This document shows, in pieces, positions 1 to 11,691 of a DNA stretch of 64,000 nt. Within the stretch, counting starts at the first letter, position 1; every line of letters begins with the position of its first letter. The DNA lies in contig NCSJ02000031.1 in the NCBI GenBank assembly GCA_002812745.2, positions 1-64,000 of the forward strand. The letters run 5' to 3'. The notes under the pieces were generated by a model that made no database searches, was not told the origin of the DNA, and saw only the letters and a program-made list of their open reading frames with translations. Source of the DNA: Scytalidium lignicola. Lineage: Eukaryota; Ascomycota; Leotiomycetes. The position numbers and the translations under genes were made by a program.

Positions 1-812
1 GAATTTCACTTACTTAAGAGTATTAATATGTTAATTTATAGCTTATAACTAGGAAATCAGTTATTACAATAAGCTTATAAGGAATTGTACATTAAACCTT
101 ATTATTAAAGAGTAATATATTATATAATATACTTAAGGAGTATATATANCTTTAGTTTACTAACTAGAAGTGTTATATAACTTATTAGTAATTGTTTAAG
201 TTATTAATTTTAACCAAGAAGACATAAAATCAATGAATAAACGTTTACAATAGTAGATCTAGAATATTACCAAGGGAATATAGTTTGTCAAGCTTGAAAA
301 GGAGACATTACAGTTATTAATCTTTATAAACACTTTATTTGTAAATAACAAAGACTTATTATTACAAATTAGTTATATTATAACACTTGTAGACTGGAAG
401 AGAAATGTAAATATACTATATTAAATGTTAGTCAAGTATAAAAGGGTTATATATAGTGTTTTAGCCTTAGAACTGTACAGAATAACTTATGGGTTTGATA
501 TAAAAACCATGATCAAGTTAATTATTAAAGGAATCCTTAAAATCAACCTCTTACTAGTTATATGTATAGATTCTAGGTTATTATACAATTATCTTGTCAA
601 GTTAGGAATTACACAGGAAAAGCAGCTCATGATTAACATAATATGCCTTTGCCAAGCATATGAACAATACTAGATCGCTGAGGTATAATGGATTGAAGAA
701 ACTATAAATCCAGCCGATTCCATGACCAAAAGTAAGCCATCTAACACTCTGAAACAGTTGTTAAATACGAATAAGGTACAATTGGAAGTGGTAAAAGGGT
801 AGAACATGATGA
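1..812 (+). pseudogene. 3' end of a Ty1/copia-type pol gene, mutated
   Basis: Conceptual translation gives a recognisable retroelement RNase H and C-terminal stretch. The open part at 425-673 contains SVLALELY, HGFD-like YGFD, a CTDS-like CIDS and KLGITQEK; the frame then continues past stops through WIEE, NPADSMTK and LLNTNKV to a stop near 812. These are hallmarks of the copia RNase H domain in filamentous fungi. Upstream of 425 the sequence is so AT-rich and stop-filled that nothing can be read. Stops sit where C-to-T or G-to-A changes explain them, as expected for RIP. The 5' part of the element lies outside the window. There is an N at 149. The family call is firm; the copia assignment rests on motif recall. 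Confidence 0.65.
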
Positions 813-954
813 CATAGGTAGCAGAACAGAAGATCTTACAGAGAAGAGGTTTGGAGCTATTCCCAATTAAGCAATTAGCATGCGATTGGGAAAACTCTAT
901 GGATTTAAGCGTTTTAAGAGCTATAGCGTATGGCCATTTTTAAAGTGGTTTTAG

Positions 955-1077
955 TGTTGGTAGAATAGTGGTTACGTACACATGATATTCACGTGCCCTT
1001 GTAAGCTAGTCCTGATTAGGTAGTAGGAGCGAGTGAAGCTCTTACAGCTTTGCTCTCTTACCTCTAATCGTACAACA
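955..1077 (+). repeat. putative 3' LTR of the copia fragment
   Basis: About 140 bp after the pol stop a segment begins TGTTGG and ends TACAACA, the TG...CA ends expected of an LTR, preceded by a purine-containing tract (taaagtggttttag). Its 123 bp size is short but similar to the 165-177 bp LTRs of the copia element at 32082-37014, which also begin TGTTG and end in ACA. No second copy is in the window, so the call rests on position and termini. Confidence 0.45.
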
Positions 1078-2589
1078 ACCATGGAATAGCACAACGAGTA
1101 TATTACGTATATTACGTACCGTACTACGTGCTATAAGTGAACCGACACTAACTTAGTATTTCAAAAATCTAAATTAAAATTAATTAATTACTTAATTAAT
1201 TTTTACTAAATACTAAGTACTAATTTCCGAACACTGACTAAAACTATTACATTAAGAAGATGCCTTGTAATACAATAGGTAGCTATAATGGAGTTGAGAA
1301 TCGATGATGGCGGAAGTTTAAGTTTTGTTGTACAGCACAGAATTTACAGTAGTTCTTTTTTAAGTTTTTATATTCATATTGAGCTCAGATATTAAAGTTC
1401 AAGTATTCTCAAACACATGCTACAAACACTTTAATATCGTGCTGCAATTCTCATTCCTACTTGCATCTTCGTCATCTCCGTCAGAAGATAAACACAAGCT
1501 TTACAAACAGCAAATCCCTCACCCATTCAACCTGCTCTTTCTTTAATCAGCAGATTTGGATGCCCCTAGAAAAGAAGGCCCATAGCAACGAGGATTAATA
1601 GTCTATCCATGATCATGAATGCACACTGGTTTGTAATCAAGTTGCCTGACAGACTTTTTATATTTTTTTTACAATCATACTCTTTATTCGGCTGTTCCTA
1701 ATCAGGTGCCTGTAGAGACTCCTCGGGTTATCCCCTCAGGCTTGGAATCGCGTAAGATCGCGTAAACAAATCAGGCATAAATATTTATACAAGTATAGTG
1801 ATTTATCAGAAACCATAAAACTACTCTTAATTAAAATAAAATAAATCTATTGATTATTATAGTACAATATTAAATAAATTATCATTTTACCTTAATTAAA
1901 CTAACTTAACAAGTTGTTACGTTTAACTAAGTAATTATCTTTATTTGGTGGTTTGTACTTCTAGAAATGTAGCCTTAAGCATGACGCTAATAGTGGCCTC
2001 AGAGTGGCACTCCGGGCCCGAGGGGATAGTACATGGTTTTCTCTACTAATATTCCCATTGTTTTACCATTCCTTTGTGAAATTGCACTGTTAGTAGCAGA
2101 GGAATGCTCTTCAGTAAATGGGCAAAGGACAAAGCCTTACTCAAAAGCCTAAACCTGAGCTACCTAAATTCCCATACACCTATCACTCTGTAGTTTTGTC
2201 CATTATCTCCTTGTATTGTATTATCGATTGCAATTTTTACTCTTCAGTAGGTTTATCCCTTATCTTGATGTCTGTTTTTAAGGAATTGGTTTGCTTATTT
2301 TTCGTGTGTGAAGTTGTTTATTAATCTGTCGACGTATTAATAATGCATTATGCAATCTTTGAATTTGTAAACAATTATTAGGCAAGAAAATGAGTTTACT
2401 ACGTCTATTTCTATCGTAAAAGTGTAATATATATCAAAAGGGCCAGGAATTCCTTTTGAACCATATAATGCAAGTGCTATCTCTATCTGTGGTGTTTCGT
2501 GAGGTTTGAAAGGTTGGGTTTTGACGTGTTAATGTGTAATATTGATCAAGAAAATGGTTGTTTCAATCGAAATATCGATCGCATGAATG
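1078..2589. other. intergenic, no supported gene
   Basis: AT-rich sequence with an imperfect palindrome at about 1149-1225 (cttagtattt ... aaatactaag around a taattaatt core), which may be a small foldback remnant. A 68-codon open frame at 2118-2324 encodes a hydrophobic peptide with no recognisable family and no coding context. No gene can be supported. Confidence 0.5.
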
Positions 2590-4089
2590 CTCAATCTTGG
2601 CTCTACAGACAATGCTGTAGGTTCGTAGCCCTCACCGCGTACAGGTGTTGAGTCTCGAGGGCCCTTGCCTGACAGACTGATGACAACTCCGCAATGCAAT
2701 ATGCCGAAGGGATCACAATCAGGATAGTTGCGACTGAGATGATAATAACAAATATTTTGATTGATGGTCCTTCCATCTTTAGTGTGTTTTTGTCTCCACC
2801 TGAGGAGGTACAGCAGTCTTACTGCGGCTAATAGGATTTTGACGACCAGTTACGAATACGAAAGAGTTTCTCACGGTTCAGAATGACTATGGTGAGGGAG
2901 TGGACAAAGAAGCCAGATAACGAAACACAAGGCCGGTGATAGTGATTTTAACTCCGTTAGCAAGGCCGTGGCCCTCATTCTCGTTGCTGGACATGGCAAC
3001 ACCGACATGCAGCACTAGGACAATGACGTCAGAGGGAATAAAGACGCGTGGGTAAATTCCGGGGTTAATTTGGAGGTAACCATGTCCAACAGTCTGAGCA
3101 ATGTGCTCAAGAGAGATGTAAACACTGCCAATACATCAGTTGTGATCTCATGGAGCAAGGGAACACTCACGACGCGGTCATGAACACCGGCGCGATAGTG
3201 AGGAAAACAAACTGTATTGTGAACCCGGTGAGCTCCCATGAATTTTCGTGTCCACCGGTACGAAAAACGCAACCTGTGAGCTCGAGACCAGCGCCGACAC
3301 CAAGAATGATAGTATATGCAAGCCACGATCGACGAAAGAGGATCGTAAAGTAGAGACAGCTCAAGATAATCAAACCATAAACAATAGCAAAGAATATATT
3401 GATACCTAAGTGGGAATATATCCATAGTTAGATGTACTCGGACATCCCGAGTGCAGAGTACAATTACTGAGGTTGAGATCTGTCTGTGGTATTTATTAAA
3501 CTGCCGGCGGCGAATAGAGGAAGGAGAAAATGATTTACAAGGAGACAACAGCAGAGTTACCGAATTCAGAGCAGGAGATTCAACTCAGTGCAAGTTATAA
3601 CACAATAAGCCTCTGGTTTAGAATCTGGCTGAAAATAGCTCAATTGAAATTAAGTTGCTTCATTTGGGCTTAACTCCCCTTACCCCCTCCCCGTTGTTGC
3701 AGCAAGCCTGTATTGGGGGATAGACTGTCCTAGCAATAGCGCAGTGTCTCTTCCATCCAATCCAATTTCTCTGTCAAATGGCACAGGAGTGAGGCATCAC
3801 CACATTAATCAAACCCCCTATTTATGCTGGTGATGTTGACCGCACGAATAGCCGTCATCAACATTAACTGGATAGTAAACATATACAACATCCCCGGACT
3901 GCTATTCAAGTGAAATATAAATGTCTTAAAGTGATCCTCATATACTTACCTATATTAAAGCTGTGAAAAGATAATGTGAATATAAAATACATGATGGTTC
4001 TACTAGAACCTTGCAGGCCCTCAAGACTTAACACCTGTACGCGGTGAGGGCTACGAGCCTATAGCTTTGTCTGCAGAGCTAAGATTGAG
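2590..4089. mobile_element. 1.5 kb unit bounded by 74 bp inverted repeats
   Basis: The segment 2590-2663 is repeated in inverted orientation at 4016-4089. Both copies start ctcaatctt at the outer edge, share the core cctcaccgcgtacaggtgtt, and differ at only about 7 of 74 positions, mostly transitions. This is the architecture of a DNA transposon or foldback element. The interior encodes no transposase; it holds a decayed RTA1-like gene on the minus strand. No clear target-site duplication is visible at the outer edges, so two inverted copies of an unrelated repeat flanking the gene remain possible. Confidence 0.6.
2670..3480 (-). pseudogene. RTA1-like seven-TM protein, broken
   Basis: The minus strand encodes pieces typical of fungal RTA1-like (lipid-translocating exporter / stress resistance) membrane proteins. 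In order: NYGYIPT, then after a one-base frame slip near 3412 LGINIFFAIVYG, RRSWLAYTIILG, GLELTGCVFR, an IAPVFMTAS segment, then across a 46 bp intron (3125-3170, GTGAGT...GCAG) VYISLEHIA and YPRVFIPSDV, and a last block AYCIAEL near 2690. No start codon is found and the C-terminal loop and tail are missing. The frame slip lies in a short T run and may be a base-calling error, but the missing ends show a non-functional copy. It lies wholly inside the 74 bp inverted repeats. The family assignment is confident; loss of function is inferred. Confidence 0.65.
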
Positions 4090-4680
4090 TTAACGAAAGT
4101 GCAAAACATTCTTCGTAATTTCAGTTTTAGCCATTGTGGGCTTTTCTTCTTTTACTTACTATAACCACAATCACAATCTAGGTTATAAACCTAATCGACT
4201 CAATCACGGTATATTGTCTTGTTGCGACATCACTTGCTTTTGCCTGAGTTAGGCTTCTACTACTTACACTTATGACGATATTTATACTTGGGTTGGTAGA
4301 CATTACGAAAGAGGATTAAGGGCGAGGACAGACGAGCGTGACTAGCGCCGAATGAGTAAATAGAAGCGGCCAGGCTTGCCAACTAGCATTGGAAGGAAGG
4401 GTAAAAGGTTAGAGTTCAACTACTCAAGTTGCAAAGTAAGCAGGAATGAATTAATGGTTTAATAAATTAATTGCAAAACTTGAATAAACGAAACGTAATC
4501 ACGAAGTATTATCGACTTAAACGGAATTACTCCCTGTATCACAGACTTGTCGAGTATATAATAAGGAATATAAAATTCAAACCTTCCAGGAAATATGAAC
4601 TTATATTCCTATACATTCAACCTACTCAGCGTTACTTCTATTTTGACAAGTCAGCATGATAAGTACTTGACCAGGTTATC
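4090..4680. other. intergenic, no supported gene
   Basis: A 62-codon frame at 4471-4659 with an AT-rich, basic composition has no recognisable family. Nothing else is supported. Confidence 0.4.
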
Positions 4681-5843
4681 TCAAAACCAAGGACATACTA
4701 GACGACAAACGCTCACCGGTAAATCCTTTGTCAAGTGTCCTAGGTTGTAGTCTTCCACAATTTCTGTTAAAGTCATTTCTTTTGCCGCATTAGAACCGTT
4801 CTTACTCCGCACTTTTGTTTGAAAGCTTAGGAGTCTTGAGTCGATTCCCTCCTCGTAAACGGGTTCGATGATCTTGACAGAGAGGTATCCTGTGATGTAT
4901 GAATCAGGACTATGCTCCGTGGCCATCCGGAACACCATAATATCGTCAGACTCGATATTGAACTTTTGTAGCGTAGGAAACAAGATCTTCATAATTGGTA
5001 TCTTAGCTTTCTCCTCGGAATACTTGATTTGACCCGTGCGGCCCGGCATGATTGCTGGTTCGTTGTCAATAATCTTGAAGGCAAACTCGGGGTCGTTATA
5101 GACATCCCACAAAGAACCGGCTTGTATATTGTAACCAAATCTGTTATAGCAGTCCAAAACATAATTGTGATAGTCGTACAAGTTGTCAGGTAGGACGGTC
5201 GTCTCATCAAAGTGTTGGACAGGTTACATAAGCCGATCGTAATAGGTTCCCATAGAATATATATAAATTGACTACTAAATTAACTACTGTACAGTGGGCA
5301 AGTATGGCCACATATATAGGGGCCGGTAGGCCCCTGTAATACGGCCATATTACGTGCCGTATTACAGCTCTACAGTGGTTGCCTGTAGGCGGCGGTAGGC
5401 TACCATTCAACACAAAGCATGGCTTCAAAACCAAGACAGCGGAGTTACTCGGAGTTAGCATTTTATATATCTGAAAAACACAAATGTCTGCGTAAGTTGA
5501 GGCTTTTCCAGAACCAAATTCCTTCTGACGGCCCCATAATGGTATTTGTTGAATATGATTCAGATGGTTCAGCTGTACAGGCTATAGTACTATATATTCA
5601 GCTATACAAGGTTCTAGAGTAGGAACTGGTCTCGGATCCCACTGGCCTGTAAAAGTATATATATGGCTATACTTACCCATTTGTACAGCAGTTAATTTAG
5701 TAGTCAATTTATATATATATATTCTATGGGAAACTATTATGATCGGCATATTTAACCTGTCTAACAGTATTTTAAAGTCGTTAAATGGTTGTTGATCAAG
5801 TGGTAACCTGTCTCTAAGAACAATTTTGAAAATTTGGCCTACT
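4681..5843 (-). pseudogene. unknown gene interrupted by a 552 bp element
   Basis: The 3' part (5213 down to 4681) is open and has normal protein-like composition, including VLDCYNRFGYN, LWDVYNDPEF and MATEHSPDSY. I do not recognise the family. It has no start codon: the frame is open up to the edge of the inserted element at 5214-5765. On the other side (5843 down to 5766) an open frame reads AKFSKLFLETGYH to LTTLKY. When the element and one copy of the 3 bp duplication (act on this strand) are left out, this frame joins in phase with FDETTVLP. Further upstream a GTGAGT donor near 5890 and a tag acceptor near 5844 suggest an intron, but sequence beyond it is stop-filled. So this is a real gene broken by insertion and probably decayed at its 5' end. 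Confidence 0.5.
5214..5765. mobile_element. 552 bp foldback/MITE-like element
   Basis: The first roughly 110 bp (gttggacaggttacataagc ...) recur inverted at the right end (... ggcatatttaacctgtctaac), with the shared core cccatagaatatatat and attgactactaaattaact. Both flanks carry agt (5211-5213 and 5766-5768), a possible 3 bp target duplication of the kind known for PIF/Harbinger or CACTA elements. A 67-codon frame at 5419-5622 lies in the middle and resembles nothing known. A partial second copy of the right end lies at 14229-14370, so this is a repeat family. Superfamily uncertain. Confidence 0.65.
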
Positions 5844-5845
5844 AG

Positions 5846-8732
5846 TCATTTAGTAGATACTAAGTAAATATATGGAAAAGAGTAACTCACTGGTGATTTT
5901 ATTGTTTAAAGATAAATAGAATTAGTCTAGCCTTAATGCAATCCGAGAAATGACAAACGACTAGCGGAGATAGTTGAAGTTGTCTTGTAGTGCTCTGATA
6001 AATAATTTCGACAGCTTGAGAAACGAACGTATCTTTATATATTTCGTCAAGCTGATTCTAGCTTCACTAGTAAACACCATAAAAGTTCTCTGCTCAACAG
6101 AAAGCTGGACTTGTCAGGTATTATGTCACACAAAAAGACACAAGCTGAAAATGCATCCGGTATCCATATAACTGGAGCGTAAGCCAACGTAGTCTGCATA
6201 CGAATGAGGCTATGTAGAGTTCTCCAATCTAACTAATTAAATGAATTAGTCACATATAGTAACGCGGCAAGCTAAGTGTACATCGAAATTGAAGGTGGCT
6301 GCTATGGTTGCTTTCATTACTAACGAATCTATGAGCTCGATGCGTAGGAGATAATCGGAGTAAGAGATGATAAGTGCTTAGCACCATTCTCACTGCCATT
6401 AACTCCAGCCGTGGTGATAAATGAGAGGGTGAGATATGCAATGCTACTCTCAGTCAACTCTGGTTCCTCGGTTTGTATACACCTACCAAAGCCTATCGGC
6501 TGAAGTGGGACCGAACTAGAACACCTCAAATCCATCATCTTGATCGTTATCATCAATGGCATGTCAGAGTCTGAGTACTGTATCAGTTGGTTGCTTACGA
6601 TGTTATGCTTCTTTTAGGAGTTCTATGCGAAATACTACGTTGCTTGGCTTGTGGCTGTTCAGTCAGCCACAGTGGTCATTTAGTGCTATCTCAGGTGTAT
6701 CCGCTCTGTCCGCTGTAAGTCATCGCGGTGTTGGTAAGCATTTGCCAACCAATTGCTTTTGCTTTCGGGGCTTTAGATAATTGTCGAATCCTTTATTATT
6801 GTGTGGCAGTAAAGTTGTCATTCTAGGTCAACATTTTAGCCCAATAAAAAGCAAGATAAAAGAGAGCTACTGCTTGAAGGATAAAGATGTCGTGGGCAAG
6901 TATTATTGCTATTAGAATACTATTCTAATAATTCTAGTGCATCTCATAGTTCCATCTTCGAGTAACTGATCTTTGCGTCCTCTTCCTTCTCATCGGCGCA
7001 CTGCCCAAACATCGTCTGTGGCTTCATAACTACAGCACCTAAAGCACAGAAAAGTGCAGCCCATAGTTGAAACTAATGGATAGTCATCGTTCCACCAGGC
7101 CAGAAGAATTTCACCACTTCGCTAATCCGATAAAGATATTCCTGCTTTTTATATACCATTTTCCATCCTCTTCGTTCCAGTCGAAGAGGAGTTTAGTCGT
7201 AAGTTATACATCAGATTTGTAAAGTGGAACGAACTAGATACTAAATATCTGATGGATGTCCACGAATAGAGTATCTCGTATGGTATGTGTGCTATAAAAT
7301 TAGTTTTCAGGAGATATATATTAGTATGAATGATAAAAGGGAAAATATAATTTATCAAGCTATTTTTTGAAATTCAACTGCCTTATTCAGAGAACATTTT
7401 AGACCATCCCTCTGTCAACAACACTTTTGGAGTACGTTCAATCCTTATCCAATAACCTTAATCTGTTAATCGTGCTAGGCCGTAGCAAGCTATGCTGCGT
7501 AAAGTTACTTTGCCTTTATCCCAATTACTAGCCCAACTATCCCCCCGGTTCTGTTGCTATACTTGAGAACTCTCATTTCTAGTTCAATTTTGCCGATTCA
7601 CTTTAGGCCCTGCGTTCGCTATAACATTTCTTTCTCCCACCGCTAACAATTCCTTGACAATTCCTTGACCGTGACACTACAACACATGAATTCTAAGTTA
7701 ATGACATGATAATCAGCCAATTTGCTGATGGAGGAGACTCGGGGTCATTTGTCCTTGATGGGGACCGCAAACTAGTTATACTGGTGATTGCTGGCAGCCT
7801 AACCCTTCCTGCAGTGAGTACAGTCAAGGTTTTATAACAACTCTCTTTTTATTTCCATTTGAACCGGAAGTAAAGGTTATGTGCGTTAGGCCATCGGGTC
7901 GTGATGTTTTGGCTAAGGAATTCCCACCGATCATACAGAAATAACCCATTGAGGTTTAATCGAAGATTATAAACTCATAATCATTATAGGGGAAAGTGTT
8001 ATAGTCAATCGCTGAATTACTTTCTCAAGAAGAAAATGACGTAAATAAACCGTCAGTATTCCACTTGTCTTTGTCAGTCATAACTTGACCTTTAACCAAG
8101 GGAGGATAAAGGATTCAGTGATCCAGTATAATCAGGACCCCGATAGTATCCTTGGAGGTTGTAGCATAATTTGAAGAACAAGGCATGAGCGCACATTTAA
8201 TCTTGACGAGTATTCTCAGGAAACGATATTTAGGTTGGGAAGGGAGACGAATCGCTTGCTCATAAAGAGGTAGTGGAAACTGGCGATGAGAGACGTTGGT
8301 AGTGTGTTGTTCCGCAACAGGATACCAAGTTGTTCTTCTAGACTAATGATCTCACTATTGCCAGCTATTCCAGTCACACATGTTTCCTGTCTGTGCTGTA
8401 GTACGTGTTAATTGACGAAACATCATCCGAAGCTGAGCTATACTGATGAGTACTTCATAGTACTGTGCTATTACCACAAGTTTGCNTTTTTTTTAAGAAG
8501 GGGTTCGACATTCATAAGATGCATGAAAGAAGTTAAGCCACAAGTAACATTTCTAATCGGGCACCAAAGTCGGTTCAAATTAGAAGTCTTCTTTAACTCA
8601 TCTTGCTGGGGCATTTGCTGAATGCTCATGGTACTTCGAATAATGTTGAAGCCTCCGTTCAACTCTAGGCGTAGTTGTTTAATTTTCTGTAAACCAAGAT
8701 ATTCAAAAAGACACCATTGTCGTCACAGCATC
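5846..8732. other. 2.9 kb without a supportable gene
   Basis: Only short overlapping frames occur on both strands (for example at 5974-6171, 6250-6562, 7149-7358 and 8412-8662), none with a recognisable domain, splice-linked continuation or good codon bias. An N at 8486 precedes a T run. It may be decayed accessory DNA. Confidence 0.4.
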
Positions 8733-9831
8733 TTAAATGTTTAGAAGAAATTTCCTTGGTTCTTGGGTCCAATCAACAGATAATTTAACAAATGGGATAC
8801 TAATAGTAGGATCAGTTATTCGGTCAGCATCAGTAATTAGTACATTCTTTTCAGAGGGAGTGGTGTCAAAGATTTCGCTAGTCAAGTCGGTGGATCGTGA
8901 CAGAGCTTGTGCTATAGTGGTCCACATTATGGTAGAGGTAGTAACATTGAAGAGTGGTATGTATCCCAAACAGAACTCTTGAGAAAATGGATGAATTAAC
9001 AAAATGGTGCAAATCCTAATCAACAGCAACTAGAATATTAAACAATGAAGAAAAGAAATGCCCATGGCCGTTTTTTTCTTATCGTCTGCCACAAACCCAT
9101 ATTATGATCTTAAGACATTCTGAGATGCGAAAAGTGGGAAGTTTGAAGGAATTCCAGACAAATGATGTTTCAAAAACGCGGCATAATCTTCTCTCAAAGA
9201 CTTGACATATATAATGAAAGGTGAATAAGACAGCATATTCAGAACTGCCACAACACGTTGATCCAGCGATTCTTCATATCCTCGACTAACCACATGTTGT
9301 ACCAATACCATACCAGATATTATATACGGAGTGATAAATTATCCACGCGAAGCAATTCGTCACGCTATCATCAACAACCAAGTATTTTATTAACCGATTG
9401 CCGCAGGACATTGTAACTTTCTTGTTAAGTTGAACGTAGGCTGGTAATGAGGAATTAATCTCCCATTTAATAGCTTCTTTGGCAACAACTTGGGATGATC
9501 TAGAGAGGTCAGTGTAAAGAACTCCTATTCCAAGAATTAGGCGCTTGCTAAATATAAGGTCGATATTGTCTAGAAAAAGGTGATTTGAGTGATGTAGAAT
9601 CCTTGGTGCTCCATCGATGGTATTATCAGATCTCGTTGAAGTCGTGTGTAAGGGGAAATATCTTCTATGTTCTTCTTGTGACTGTTGTAATTTATTCGCA
9701 GAAATTGAACAAGACAATGCAAATGAGGTTGAAGTAGTAAGGAAGATTAGCGTACATCTGCTATTCTGGACTTTCTGTTGCAACACTAGCAGGGTCGAAT
9801 AACTTTGGATATTGGAAGACATCAGAAACAC
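8733..9831 (-). pseudogene. possible decayed membrane-protein gene
   Basis: Three minus-strand open pieces follow one another: 9831-9286 (181 codons, with SLPAYVQLNKKV and a hydrophobic end), 9311-9102 (RGYEESLDQR, MLSYSPFIIYVKSLREDY) and 9029-8733 (hydrophobic start, then TTIAQALSRSTDL). A tag acceptor near 9030 could link the last two. The alternation of hydrophobic stretches and charged loops suggests a polytopic membrane protein, but I do not recognise the family, and frame changes and stops separate the pieces. It could be a gene with unresolved introns or a relic. Confidence 0.25.
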
Positions 9832-11548
9832 AGAGATTAATACCAGTTTTTTCGAGGTTGTGACACTAGGTGTATGGCTCCATATGGGTTACCGCCGTGC
9901 TTAGAGGAGCTGTTTTCACTACCAACCAGTGCGATTTGGTTGATATACAGTCTGTCCATCTAAATATATTGGTATTTGGGTTTCATGTCAGTGGTAGGGT
10001 TGGCTTTTTGAATACCCAGGAAATAGCAGATTAGTTTGTCGGCGTTTTTCGCACTTCTTGAAATCATGAGCTTGCCAGATTTAAGCAATGGCATTTACCA
10101 TACAGGAACTGAGTAAGACAGAATCATATATATTAGAGGACGTTTCATCAATTGCATCTCAACTGTCGAGATTAGAGACTTTTGCAAAGTATCAAAGGTT
10201 CTTCCTTGAATTTCAAGCTCATCTTGTTCGGTGAGTTAAATGAAAATAACTAAGGCACTATCTAGAACAACGGCTGCTGCTTTGACTCGCGCATCCGTTT
10301 GCATCAGTTGGTCTTCAATTTCTCCAGGTTTTACTCTCTGTCTAAATCGCATGATTTGGTTGACTTTGCAACCCACAAATTTGATAATTCCACCTGCGGA
10401 GAATCTCACAACGTTATTGCTCTTGTACAGCCAATAGTTTCATTTTGCGGTATCTTCAAGCTGTTGTATGGGATGTTCGAGGTCAAAGTGAACATTTACT
10501 TTCAGAGTAGTGAACATAACAACACTGATCCAGACAGACATATCAACATTAACAGGAATTTCTGCTTAGGCTTTAGGAATAACCACCAAGGTTCATCCTC
10601 TTAGAAACACAAATGGAAGTCCATACACTTAGTGATAAGTCATAAAATGTTTCATTCTACGATACAGAAAAGTGAGGACAATTTACCCAGTGACCCAGAA
10701 GTTCGATCTTCATTTAGCACTGGATAGATATTAACCTTTAAATATCATTATCCATCCCCTTCTCCTCAAAGCGTTATTTGAATTGGCCAGACCGGATATT
10801 AGATATGTCGATTACTGTCTATGTTCCTTTCGCCTAGGATGTCTCACCTCACGAAGTAACCCTAGCTCAGCACCTTCCTAGCGTGTCTAGTATAATCATC
10901 GGTCTAAGGCACTTCGTTCAGCCGACTTTAACTCGCATTCCCTCGAGGCAGGTGAAGCAGGTGTACTGTAGTAGTCGCTCATCGATTTTGTGGTGAAAAC
11001 ACACGTAACTTATAAAACATCAATAAACAAAGGATTAGTCGTAGAACCGTTAATACTCCGTGAACAGTGATAGATCCCAAGGATCCGGGAAAGGGAAGTG
11101 ATAGTTGAGTACTAAAACTTATTCATTATTGTTGCCCATGAATTCCTCCTTTGATCTTTTTCGCGGCTGGACGTTCTACCCTTGCACCTTAGCTGATGTT
11201 CCATTCCTCAATGAAAGTACCGGTATTCCTACACCCGGTCTCTAAGGTACTGTCATAGCCTTCAATCATAGGATAGCAGCGAGGTTTTCAGGAATTCGGT
11301 GCTTGTGCATTTGCCGGCAATGGCAGGGATTACGTATAATATCGGTGATCCGGCCAAAACATCGGCTGGATCCTCTATTTATTAATTAAGGGGTAATCTT
11401 ACTTATCCTCAATCATCATCCGTCCTTGCAATCAATGCGATTTATATATTGCTCTAGGCTATTCCATACGCTATGCCCACTCGCAAATGTGGACAGAAAC
11501 GAGACGCCCTAGAGGCCATCGGCTCCCTGTGTCTCACATATAAACTTT
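9832..11548. other. intergenic, no supported gene
   Basis: Contains a 65-codon and a 101-codon overlapping frame at 10240-10604 and a possible short exon at 10091-10224 (starts MAFTIQELSK) ending at a GTGAGT donor. I could not join them into a convincing protein. The rest shows no signal. Confidence 0.35.
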
Positions 11549-11668
11549 GGGGATAACTAAATCGCCGCCAGCTTTAGCTAAATCGCCGCCAACTACCGGT
11601 ATCGGTCACGCCCGGACCACCACTTCCCATAGTAATTTGTTAGTAATCTCATAATCCTTTAATGTGAC
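11549..11668 (+). repeat. left terminal inverted repeat of the MULE
   Basis: The first 110 bases match the reverse complement of the right terminus exactly; identity falls away after about 120 bp (cataatcctt then aatgt with single differences). Confidence 0.85.
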
Positions 11669-11691
11669 GAATCAAATCAATTCAAAGTTAA

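Noticed and set aside
1149..1225. AT palindrome considered as a replication origin or terminator
   Set aside because: Only an A/T-rich inverted repeat; nothing links it to either role.
3015..3548. 177-codon minus-strand frame
   Set aside because: It overlaps the RTA1-like relic in another frame and has no family features; a shadow frame.
9286..9831. 181-codon frame considered as an intact gene
   Set aside because: Neighbouring pieces lie in other frames with stops; listed only as a possible relic.
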